From Copromyces sp. CBS 386.78 (lineage: Eukaryota; Ascomycota; Sordariomycetes; Sordariales; Sordariaceae): a DNA stretch of 26,116 nt. The stretch spans positions 1 to 26,116 of the forward strand of contig MU839312.1 in assembly GCA_030685235.1 (NCBI GenBank), read 5' to 3'. Shown one piece after another: positions 10,962-21,100 of this stretch. Below the pieces are notes generated by a model. It searched no databases. It was not told where the DNA came from and was given only the letters and a program-made list of their open reading frames with translations. How positions within the stretch are numbered: the stretch's first letter is position 1; each line of letters starts with the position of its first letter. Made by a program: the position numbers and the translations under genes.

Positions 10962-12242
10962 AAGTTGAAGATTATAGTAGTAAAGTAAATATTTTTGCCG
11001 ACCGTTTTTCCCCGAAGGTAAAAGTCTTAATAGGATTTTTATTAAATTGGATTTAATTATTAAACGGTAATACTTTAGTACCTATTAGTAATTTAATTAT
11101 TAAAGAGGATATTCGGGAAGTATTTTCGAAGATGGCGTTAAATAAAGTATTGGGTATCGATTAGTTTTTAAATAAGTTTTTAAAAATTTGCAAAGAATTA
11201 TTTAAGTATATAATAATAACTTTTACTATAGCCAATTTCCGGTTCGAATATTTCCTTTAATAATTTAAAAATACGAAAGTAGTTATTTTTAAAAAAATTG
11301 GAAAAAGTATTAAATAATAAAAGTTAGTTGGGGTATAGAGGTTTATATTGCTTTTGAGTAACGTTAGTAAAGTTTTTAAAATATTTATAGTAAAAAGGTT
11401 AATATAAGTAGTAGAAAAGTATAATTTCTTCCCGGAGGGTTAAATAAGTAATTAAGTAAATTATTTAATTAAATTCGCCGTCCGAGTAGTTACTAATACG
11501 GTTTATATAGTATAGAAGTTTAAAGTTATAATATTTTTCATACTCTTCGATTTAAAGAGTATATTCAATAGAGTTAATTATAAGTAACTTTCATATATAC
11601 TATAGGAAATATAATTTTTAAGATAGATTTTCTAATATATTAATAATTTTATTATTAGGAGAAAAGGTTTTCTTTTTTTCGATAATGAAATTTTTTAATT
11701 TTATAATATTATAGTAGGCGTATTATAAAGTTCCTCCCTTTTATTAATCCTTTTTATTCTTTTTATTACTTTATTATATTATAAGTTAGTTATTATTTAA
11801 AATATAATTATTGTTAGTTTCGCCGACGATATTAATATTATTGTGGTAGTAAAGATTATTGAGGAAAATCATTGGATATTTTAAGTAGTATAGGATATTT
11901 ATTTAGGTTAGGTAGTTGAGAGAGGGATAGAATTCGAAGTAAATAAAATAGAATTTATATATTTTATGCCGATAAGGGAATTAAGAATGGAAATTCTTTA
12001 AATTGGGGGAATTATATTTAAATTAATAGAATTGATTAAATTCTTTAGGGTTTAGCTAAATTAGAAATTTAATTATTAAATATATATAGAGGTAATAAAA
12101 AAGAAAGTAAGTACTTAGACGAATATATTAATACGATTAGTAGAGAAAATTTAGGGTTATTTTTTATACGAGCGAGGGAAATTTATATTAAGTATATTCG
12201 GAGCGCGATTATATATAGAGTATTAGTTTTCTATTAATTGAT
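10962..12242 (+). pseudogene. LINE copy B, continuation: ORF2 reverse transcriptase remnant
   Basis: This is the clearest reverse transcriptase trace in the window. A frame of about 70 codons from 11080 includes a segment like the L-x-K-x-x-G-x-D region upstream of RT motif 1. Motif A reads F-D-L-K-S-I-F-N at 11546-11569. The G-V-P-Q-G-S-P-L region survives as G-V-L-stop-S-S-L near 11717-11740. The catalytic F-A-D-D is intact at 11819-11830. The thumb region follows to about 12240. Stops from TGG and CAG codons recur throughout. At 12243 the sequence jumps to the 3' region, losing about 1.4 kb relative to copy C. Confidence 0.8.
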
Positions 12243-13382
12243 TAAGCGTTCACGTACGTCTCTGAGGAAATCGATGTAGGCGCTACGAAGACGACGGACT
12301 AAAGAGTTAAAATCGCTCTAGGAGCGGGATAAAACAACAACCGCAGCCTAAACGGCGTTGCGCTTATCGCAGCAACCCAACGGAGTGTCCAATATATACT
12401 TCGTATTAATAATAGGACAACTAGCGCTTTACTTACCGGCGTTTCGAAGAACGTTAGAGAAGAAAACGAAAAGAAGACCGCGGGAGGAAACTTATTCTTA
12501 GTATTAATATAATAAATATACTCCGTAGGGAATATACGGAATATAACTATATTGAAGGACGGAATATTATAAATATAGTCGGTAAATTTTATATTGTAGT
12601 AGAGGTAAGGAGTACACTGCAATAGACGGTATTAGTTAATGTAATTAATAGGGAGGAGGGGAGGCGAACGTAAGGATAAAGAGGATTTACCGGTTAGGGG
12701 GAAGGTTAAAGGCGGGGTTGGAAGTTAATATTTGGACGAGGGATTAAAGTTTAGGCGTTAGGGTAGAAAGGAATATAAGGGAACGGAAGAGTTCCGGGGA
12801 CGGGGAATCTATTATACGGACGAAGTCGATATTATACTTAATAGTATTACAATTAATACGAATTATAAGGCTTAAAGGATTAAATATACGGCCGGGAGGA
12901 TAATTAGGAATATAATTAATAAAACAAAACGCTATTTTAAAAATTAATTAGATAAGGAAGAAGGGGAAATTTGAAAAGTAATAGCGGAGAGGAATTTATA
13001 TAGAAAGAAGGAAGGGGCCTTTATATTTATATAAATTTTAATAGAATCGTAGGAATTTAAGGGATAACGACGAGGCGGGAGTAAGGGTAAACGATAAGGA
13101 AGGGACGGTTATTATAAGTAGTTTGGGAAGAAGGAGCGGCGTATAAGAATAATATTTCGATTGTTTTAATATTAATCGAAAGCGGTAGAAAGGAAGTAAT
13201 TTATTTATTAAAGTAGTAGGGAAATATTATTATAAATAGAATTAAAATAAAGTAGGCGTAATTTATTCGCGACCGAAAGGAGTTAACGGTTTTTATCCGA
13301 CGGCGCTTATCGCCGTACGGTTTTTCTTCTAGAGAATTAGGAGAAGTACCTTATATTAATAAGGCGCTATAAATAAGTAGTA
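12243..13382 (+). mobile_element. LINE copy B, 3' region after an internal deletion
   Basis: The sequence jumps from the equivalent of C 8386 to the equivalent of about C 9790, with a few bases (ATTAA) shared at the junction. The first 240 bases keep many CpA sites and look much less mutated than flanking LINE sequence. The copy includes the 3' hairpin at 13297-13320 and is interrupted by a TIR element before its tail. The jump may be a deletion in B or the start of a separately inserted, truncated copy. I see no gene. Confidence 0.7.
13297..13320 (+). other. Conserved LINE 3' hairpin (copy B)
   Basis: Identical in all 24 bases to the hairpins in copies A, C and D. Confidence 0.7.
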
Positions 13383-14281
13383 CTTACCTAATAATATAAG
13401 GGTTAAAGTTATTATAGTACGATAGTCATACAACGGTATCTATATTTACTACGGTTATAGATTTGGATAGGGTGGTGCAACGGTTTAATAACCTGCAACT
13501 ATGTTGCAACCGTCCCGCAACCGTTATAACATCTGCAACTATAGGATTTTTGCACATATAACGTAATTCCCAAAAAAATTCTTTTTTACAGCACAAAAAA
13601 TTCACAAGGGGAAATCGCGAGGGTCACAAAGGGAAATCGCGAATCTAATTAGTCGACCTACTAGCTTCTAGAGGTCTTTCCTTTTTCTTTTGATTTTTTT
13701 TTTTTTTTTAATTTCAAAAGAACAATTTTTTTTGTAACAGCGAGGAATCGAACATGAGTCTGAAAATAAAGAACTACTTTATTAACCACTTGGCCACTAG
13801 GCCAAATTTCTTAAAGGAAGGGCTGGTTTTTCTTACTTATAAAGGGGAAGTTGATTTTTTTTTTTTTTTTTTTTCTCAAGACCCGTTCGGTAAACTTTTT
13901 TTGAAGTAAGATTTCTCCTTAAATAGAAGGCGCACAGACCTCTAGCCGGGTACAAAATAACCGCCAAGAAACGGCGCTCATTTTAGTACCCTTTTTATTT
14001 TTAGGGTTAGGGTTATTAGTAAAGAAAAAAACTTGGTCGTTTTCGCAAGAAATAACCCTCGCAACTACCCTTTATTAATTTTCTTTAAAGAATTTTCTGT
14101 GAAGGTGGGTCCAATTACGTCATATATGTAAAAACTTTATAGTTGCAAATGTTGCAACAGTTGCAGTACGGTTGCAGATTTTCTTACCGTTGCAACACAG
14201 TTGCACCACCGCTGCAGATGTTCAAACCGTTGTATAACTACTATACAACTAGAAAAGCATCCCTATATACCCCCAGCTAAG
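13383..14281. mobile_element. Non-autonomous TIR (MITE-like) element, copy 2
   Basis: This 899-bp copy of the 1507-2378 element splits the last 30 bases of LINE B from its tail. The flanking TA (13381-13382 and 14282-14283) is a 2-bp duplication: removing the element and one TA restores AAGTAG-TA-TAGGGAATAAG as in copy C. It is less mutated than copy 1, with clearer GTTGCAAC-type subterminal repeats. It carries the same tRNA-like module and poly(A) tracts on the minus strand, plus TTAGGGTTAGGGTTA at 14001-14015. No transposase is visible. Confidence 0.82.
13694..13803 (-). ncRNA. tRNA-derived (SINE-like) module in TIR element copy 2
   Basis: On the minus strand the A box reads TGGCCAAGTGG (13786-13796), a perfect match to the tRNA consensus TRGCNNAGTGG. 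The B box is GTTCGATTCC (13744-13753). A pairing ATAAAG/CTTTAT arm lies between them. A 16-A tract (13694-13709) follows about 35 bases downstream. The acceptor strands do not pair, so this is a tRNA-derived promoter module rather than a tRNA gene. Confidence 0.65.
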
Positions 14282-14283
14282 TA

Positions 14284-14313
14284 TAGGGAATAAGACTATT
14301 ATTATTATTATTA
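14284..14313 (+). mobile_element. LINE copy B 3' tail
   Basis: TAGGGAATAAGAC followed by (TAT)n, the shared 3' terminus of this LINE family, displaced from the rest of B by the TIR element insertion. It may also contain what remained of A's tail if B inserted there. Confidence 0.75.
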
Positions 14314-14506
14314 ATTAATAAAAATTTATAATAAATTATAAGAAAGTCTATTTGTACGGTCACGATTGTCTATTTGAACGGTGATCCACTTTTTCCCTCA
14401 CACATATCCCTAACCCTCGCGCGGCTACAGATGTCACATGTATTCTTTCGAAAATTTCGCCCAGAAATCTGGGCATTACCATTCTTTCATACGTGACATC
14501 AGACCG
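14314..14506. other. Unique island without RIP signature
   Basis: This 193-bp stretch is found nowhere else in the window. After an AT-rich start it contains frequent CpA and TpG, unlike its neighbours, so it was probably single-copy when RIP acted. It has a near-direct repeat (GTCTATTTGTACGGT and GTCTATTTGAACGGT, about 14348-14382) and a foldback at 14428-14502. If LINE B inserted into A's tail, this may be A's original flanking DNA. No open frame is supported. Confidence 0.6.
14428..14502. repeat. 75-bp foldback (inverted repeat)
   Basis: The outer arms are CAGATGTCAC and GTGACATCAG, continuing as imperfect pairing (GTATTCTTTC against CATTCTTTCATAC read on the other strand). The centre is a perfect GCCCAGA-AA-TCTGGGC stem (14459-14474). 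The outer and inner arms share nearly the same centre, so the whole segment can fold as one hairpin. It could be a tiny foldback transposon or a structured remnant. Confidence 0.6.
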
Positions 14507-15645
14507 CAGGAAATACGGAAGAAATAGGAAGAAGAGGAATTAGATTATATTAATTATAATAATTATTTAGCTTTGAATATAGTACGCTAAAATACTTAAT
14601 TAGTATTTATTCGTAGGCGAAGAGTTTGCGGAATATTTAAAATATTTACTTCTAATTTTTAATAATTTTACGACGCTATTTTATTTAATCGTTATTATTT
14701 AAAAGTGGACCGATAGGGTTATTTATTATTATAAGGAAACCGGTTCTAGTATTTCCATTATTAATTTTAGGGATAGGAGTAGTAGGACTATTAGATAAAA
14801 ATATTTTATAATATCCTTTAGTATAATAGTCTTTAATTTTTATATTCCGGTAGCGTAGGAGAGTATTAGGGTTAAATAGGAGACTATTTATAGTTAAACG
14901 CTTACGTATAGTAAAAAAAAAAATCGGTAGTAACGCTACGGAAGCGACGAAAGATAAGGTTATAATTACTTTTTATATAAAATAAAGTAATAATTATAGC
15001 CTATACGGGATTACGCTTATTATAGAAATTTAAAGGAATATTTAATATACATTTTATATTAGTAATTATATAAGTAGTATTCTATTTAGTAGTATTTCGA
15101 AGAATATTAGAAGAGGAAACGAAAAAAGATTACGGGAGGAAATTTACTTTTAATATCGATATAATAAGTATTATCCGTAAAGATTTTATAGTATATAGAA
15201 AGGCTAGGGTTCAGGGCGTTATAAATTTAATTAGCGAACTTTACGGTATAATAAAAGTAAAATATATTACGGATAATATTAAATAATAAATTAGTATAGG
15301 GAAAAGGAAGTAAATATAGGGATAAAGAGGATTTATTAGTTAGTAGGAAATTTAAAGGTGGGGTTGGAGGCTAATACCCGAGCGAGGGACTAGAATTCGG
15401 GCGCGGAGGAAGAGGGGCGCGTAGGGGACGTAGGGAGTTTAAAGAAAAAGAATTTATTATTTTAATAAAGTTAATAGTATATTTAGTAATATTATAGTCG
15501 GTACGAATAATAAGGCTAAAATAGTTAGGGGTATAGCTAAATAGGCGGTCGGGGGTATAGTTAATAGAGGAGGACGCTATTTTAAAAATTAGTAGTATAA
15601 AAAGGAAAAGGAAAGTTTGAAAATTAATATTAAAGAGGAATTTAA
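14507..15645 (+). mobile_element. LINE copy E, 5'-truncated 3' fragment
   Basis: Homologous to copy A from about 488 and to C from about 9410, running through the 3' region without the TIR element. It shows the uninterrupted form of A's insertion site near 15525-15545. It stops before the 3' hairpin, exactly where the (ATA)n tail of the oppositely oriented LINE D begins. No continuation of E is seen beyond D. RIP is heavy and no gene is supported. Confidence 0.8.
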
Positions 15646-15732
15646 ATAATAATAATAGTCTTATTCCCTATACTATTTATTTATAGCGCCTTATTGGTAT
15701 AGGGTACTTCTCCTCGTTCTCTAGAGGAAACC

Positions 15733-15756
15733 GTACGGCGATAAGCGCCGTCGGAT
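15733..15756 (-). other. Conserved LINE 3' hairpin (copy D)
   Basis: The exact reverse complement of the 24-base hairpin in copies A, B and C. Confidence 0.7.
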
Positions 15757-17356
15757 AAAAACCGCCAGCTCCTTTCGGTCGCGAATAAATCGCGCCTACT
15801 CTATTTCGATTCTATTTATAGCGGTACTTACCTACCGCTTTAATAAATAAGCTACTTCCCTTCTACCGCCTTCGATCTAATACTAGAATAAATAAAATAT
15901 TATTCTTATATACTATTCCTTCTTCCTAAACCGCTTATAGCAATCGTCCCTTCCCTATCGTTTACTTTTATTCCTACTTTATTGTTATCCTCTAAACTCC
16001 TATAATTCTATTAAAGTTTATATAAACGTAAGGGCCCCTTCCTTCCTTCTATATAAATTCCTCTTCGCCGCTATCTTTCGAATTTCCTTTTTTTCTTTAT
16101 TTAACCAACTTTTAAAATAGCGTTTTCTTTTATTAACCGTACTCCCGACCGTCCTCCCAACTATATATCCAATCCTTTAAACTTCGTAATTCGTATTAAT
16201 TATAATACTACTAAGTATAATATTAACTTTATCCGTATAATAAATTCCCCGTCCCCTAAATTCCTCCGTTCTCCCGCACCCCCCTCTACCCTAACGCCTG
16301 AATTCTAATCCCTCGTCCGGGTATTAATTTCTAACCCCGCCTTTAACCTTCCTTCCGGCCGGTAAATCTTCTTTATCCTTACGTTCGCCTCCCTTCTTCC
16401 TTACTAATTATATTAATTAACGCCATCTATTATATTCCTTACCTCTATTATAATATAAAATTTACTAATTATATTTATAATATTCCATCCTTTAATATAA
16501 TTACATTTCGTATATTCTTTGCAGAATATACTTATTACGTTAATATTAAAAATAAGTTTCTTCCTATAATCTTTTTCGTTTTCTTTTCTAACGTTCTTCG
16601 AAACGCCGGCAAATAAAACGCTATTTATTCTATTACTAATACGAAATATATATTAAATATTCCATTAAATTATTATAATAAATATAATACTATTTAGGCT
16701 ATAATTATTATTTTATCCTACTCTTAGAATAATTTAATCCCTTAATTCGTTATGTTCGTAGCGTTTATATCGACTTCTTTAGAAATGTACGTAAACGTTT
16801 AACCGAGGATAATCTCCTATACGACTCTAATATCCTTTTTTATTATTAGAATATAAAGGTCGAAGACTACTAATATAAAGGATATTGCGAAATATTCTTA
16901 GCCGACTATCCCTCCGCTCCCGTTTTCGGCTTTAATAAAAAAAAAAAATTATTAATTCTCCGATAGTAATTAATAGCCCTATTAGCCCCTTTCCGGCTAA
17001 TAAAAATTAGGTTTAATAGTGCTATAAAATTATTAAGAATTAAGAATTAATATTTAATATACTTTACAAACTCCTCGTTTACAAATAAATATTAATTAGT
17101 TACTTCGGTACCGCCTTTATAATTAAATAACTATTATAATTAGTATAATTTAATTCCTCCTCTTCCTATCTTTCTTATACTCTTTTATTTTAGTATTATA
17201 ATTGAATATATTTATAAATACCGTACGAATTTATTATACTACTCTCCCTTTAATTCGATTGCTAAATAGTATTCGTTTAGTTTATTAAACCGTAATATTT
17301 ATAAAAGGATTTTTTCAATTCGGGTTCCGTCGTCCAAATAAATTTAAAGCTTTTCT

Positions 17357-17361
17357 TTCGT
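17357..17361 (+). repeat. Target-site duplication of copia (left)
   Basis: TTCGT here and at 23228-23232. The undisturbed site, read from the reverse complement of copy C near 9222-9232, is CTTTCGTTTATAATT, so the insertion duplicated five bases. Confidence 0.9.
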
Positions 17362-17533
17362 TCTTGTGCCCAGCCGGCTCACGGTCTTCAGCCGTGCCTG
17401 CCGGGCTGGGCCCACTTCTTCCTAGTACTATACTTAATTAATTTTTCCCCGCAATCGTTCGTAGCTCTATTTCCTTCTTCAATACAATATTATCTTTTCT
17501 CTCTCTCGCCTTCTTTATCCCTCTAGTCCAAGA
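17362..17533 (+). repeat. 5' LTR of copia element
   Basis: 172 bp, starting TCTTGTGCC and ending GTCCAAGA. The ends form a 5-bp inverted repeat TCTTG/CAAGA and lack the usual TG...CA. The first 50 bases contain a GC-rich nested hairpin (GCCCAGCCGGC against GCCGGGCTGGGC, inner CACGG/CCGTG). Compared with the 3' LTR there are 13 differences, all transitions and no gaps. Confidence 0.92.
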
Positions 17534-17544
17534 GGTTATAAACC
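17534..17544 (+). promoter_or_regulatory. Primer binding site, probably internal initiator tRNA-Met
   Basis: GGTTATAAACC follows the 5' LTR directly. It matches the complement of the initiator tRNA-Met anticodon region (GGTTATGAGCC) with two G-to-A changes, as expected from RIP. Drosophila copia primes from a cut initiator tRNA-Met at the same internal site. Here the primer identity is inferred. Confidence 0.65.
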
Positions 17545-18189
17545 TTCTCGTACAAAGCACATTTATCTAAATACTATTACGCTTTCCGCAGCGTTTACAA
17601 CCCCTTTTAGAAGTTATCGTACCTTCGTTTACGACGACGACCGACCTTTCGTTATAATTAAGCTAAATCGAAATGTATTTCTCGTTATAATTAAATTAAA
17701 TTGAAGCGTATTTTTCGTTGTAATTAAATTAAATCGAAGTGTATTACCGACCTTTTATTATAATTAAATTAGATTACTATATATTCAATCCTCTTCGTTG
17801 TAATTAAATTAAATTAAAATATATTTAATTTTCTTTATTATAATTAAATTAAATTAAATTAAAGCGTAATCTCCGTTACAATCGAATTAAACTATTTCGC
17901 TTCCCCGACTTGTCGTCGTATTTAAATTAGATTACTTCGCTTTATATATTTCAAACGACCTAATTAAATTGATACAAAATTTGATAATTATTTCGATAAT
18001 TACCTCCCGAAATCTATAAAAAATCCCTCTCCCCCCCAAAATCTCTAAAATAATTCCTCTCCTTTAATAACCCATTCATACCTAATCTATTAAATAAATA
18101 TTTAAAGAATTGTATTATAGTAAACCTTCTATTCCGCCCTCCCCTACTAAGTTTAACCCCGATAGTAAACCCCTAAATACCGAATGGAT
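17545..18189 (+). repeat. Copia leader with tandem repeats
   Basis: The untranslated leader holds about eight imperfect repeats of 32-41 bp between 17650 and 17962. Each carries a core like TATAATTAAATTAAAT and then a GAAGCGTATT-like segment. Units differ mainly by transitions and short length changes. The remaining leader (17963-18189) is AT-rich with a few C runs. I see no gene. Confidence 0.7.
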
Positions 18190-21100
18190 AGTTGCTAAAG
18201 TTTATGCTAATAAAGACGACTTAGTCCGTTAAATTTAATATTAGCTAAATCTAATAGCTATAAGGATATTAGAATTAGAAGGAGTAGAAATCCGAAGTTG
18301 CAATAATAATAGATTATTATAGATTATTCGACTTCTTATAAATCAATTTTAAAATCTATATATCTGTAATAGATAAAGTTAAAAGAAATATTCCGATAAA
18401 GACGCTTTTAAATATATACTATCCTTTGAAATCATATTAAATTAATTATATTAAAACTTTAAACTTATAGTTATACCTTTAATAAATTCTTAGATAAAAA
18501 TCCCTATGCCCTATAGTAAGTATTTAAATAAATTGTACTAATTATTTCAGAATTTAATAAGGGAAATACAGTTAAAGAATTTTATAATATAGATTAAAAA
18601 TACTATAATAATCTACAAATATACTTTATTAAATATAATTAATTCTAAACGACGATTAAGAATATAGGTATTAATATAGACGAATATACTAAGTTAATTA
18701 TTTTATTTAAAGGTTTAAAATCTTATAATCGTTACTAGGTTGAGAACTAGCGCGACTTAATAGACTCTAGCTTGCTAAATTATTAAGGTATCCTTAATAA
18801 AATTATAAAATTAGTGGACAAATAATAATTTAATACTTATTTCGCCGTTAATAAAAAAACGGTTATAACTGCATTTACTATTATACAACCCTCTTTAATA
18901 ATTATTAGGATTAAGTGTTTAAACCTTAAGTACGGCCGTATATACAATGGTAGAGTTACTAACCCTTATTACAAACTTTACGGTTGTTACTACCCTAGAG
19001 GCAATGTAATATACTATAAGTTATATTTAGAACTCAATTTTAAAACCCTACGAACCGACTTATCCGTTAACCCCCAGGCTAATAGAGCAATATTATTATT
19101 CGATTCCGCCTTAGTAAGAAGAGCAACGAACCTAGCCTATAACGACGATATCTACTTCTCCCTAATAGCTATCACTAATTATAACGACGATTTTATTAAT
19201 TATAATGACGATTTTATTAATTATAACGATAATTACGAAGATAATTTAATTAAAACTATAGATAGTTTAGCTTTAATAGTATCGCTAAGAGATAATAGAA
19301 ACTAGGTCTATTTAGATATAAGTACTTCTAACTATTTCTTTAATAATAAAAAATAGTTTTTATCTATTAATAAATTCGATAAACTAATATCTTTTAACGC
19401 CGTAAACGGAGGTAGAGTACAATTAATATATAAAGGTAAAATCGTATTAACCTATACCTATCTAAATAATTAAATAGCTAATCTCCTCTTACATAATATT
19501 ATTCTCGCTAAGAATACCCCGATAAACCTTATTTTAGTAGGATAATTAAAAAGAGCGGAATTCGTTATTAACGGTAAGAATAACGAGATAATTATTGAAA
19601 AAAGCGGCTAAGTAGTTGTCCAATTTCGATAGTATATAAATATTATACTATTTAATATTTATACGATCCTTAAACTAAAAGAGTTCCTAATTTATATTAT
19701 AATTAAAATTATCGCGCTTGCTTCGCTAAGTATTATTAATTATACTATTATATACCGCCGTTTTATATATGTAAGTATATAGAGAATCCTGCTAGTATAC
19801 CAGAAAGCAGGAATCCCAATTAGCAGGAAAGAAGTTGAGGTATATAAATATTACTATTACTATTTGGGCAAGTCAACCAAAATTATTTTATACGACCCCT
19901 TATTTCTTACTTTAAGGGTATTCGCCGAAATCTATATTAATTCTATCCCGTATAAATTAGAGGGGCTGGGAGGTTAGAATTATATAATATATATTATAGA
20001 TTGATATTTATAATACTAATAGTATTTCACACTTAATAAAAAGTTGGATAACTTCGAAAAATTCATTTATTTTATTATATAGTTAGAAAAATAAATTGGT
20101 ATTTATATCTAAGTAGTCTATATTGATAATAGTATAGAGTTTTCGATTAATAAATTGAAAATCTAGTATAGAAAGTATAGTAAAATACTAGTAACCATAG
20201 TCCTTGGTTGCCTAGAATAAAATCTTATATTAGAACGTTACGGCTATACTATTGTAAAAGGTATTTGTACGTCAAATTTCGAAGTAATCTTCCTAAAGTT
20301 GTATTAGTTATTTACTAAGGCGGCCTATATACTTATTTTTAACTAGCTTCCCTATTTAACCTTAGGTAATATATTATTATTAGAGGTCTTTAAAGAATTA
20401 ATCGGCTACCTAATAAATTAATACTAATTTAATATTCGTTATTTAAGGGTATACGGAACTATAACCTATATTTATATTAATAACGGGAAATAAAGGCCCA
20501 AGGGCCGAAAGATAATAGCGAAAATTATTATTAGGAAATTATATAGATATAAGGGACTGACGGGAAAAGTCTATAAAATTCGATTAAATAATAGTAGTAA
20601 AATAATTAGAATGTATAATACTAAATTTATTAAGGAAAAATATCTATTAAACCTTATTAATATAAATCCAACCCTAATATCGTTTAAAGCGACCTTTAAC
20701 GATACCTACCTCTACGAAGGATCTACTACATTTATATTCGAATACGAAACATACTTTAATATAAGAAATACTTCCTTTCTTCGAACTTCGATAATACTAT
20801 CTATATTGACCTAAGGCACAATATTTGCAATGCTTAACAAAATATTTACAATGCCTACCTAGAAGATTCTAACCGCCTTAAACGCTTACCCAATACCTAA
20901 TACTATACTAAATAGATTGCTCTAACTTCCTACGAGTGTCTAACCGACCGAAACCCTATTCTACTACTAATACACGAAGACGAAAAAATAAAGGACTACG
21001 TAAATATAATACCAAGTATTTTCCTTAATGAGGATAGCAAATTCACGATCCTAGATATATTGTATCTTCCCCCTAGACGAAGGATATTAATAAAATGCAA

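Larger units (their letters stand above)
15646..17361 (-). mobile_element. LINE copy D, 3' region (minus strand)
   Basis: Read on the minus strand, this is the family's 3' region ending in the hairpin (15733-15756) and GGGAATAAGAC(TAT)n tail (about 15646-15670). Its upstream half lies beyond the copia insertion, at 23228-24707. CpA/TpG is depleted. I see no gene on either strand. Confidence 0.85.

Noticed and set aside
12299..12622. 107-codon open frame on the minus strand
   Set aside because: It lies antisense in the LINE 3' region and is open because this patch is less mutated. Homologous stretches in copies A, C and E do not keep it and no family resemblance is visible.
14001..14015. True telomere or chromosome end
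   Set aside because: Only two TTAGGG units, internal to a transposon and flanked on both sides by other repeats.
20611..20814. 67-codon open frame on the plus strand as a separate small gene
   Set aside because: It is in frame with the copia protease-integrase reading and corresponds to the integrase-RT linker, so it is a stop-free fragment of dead pol. Its Met is internal.
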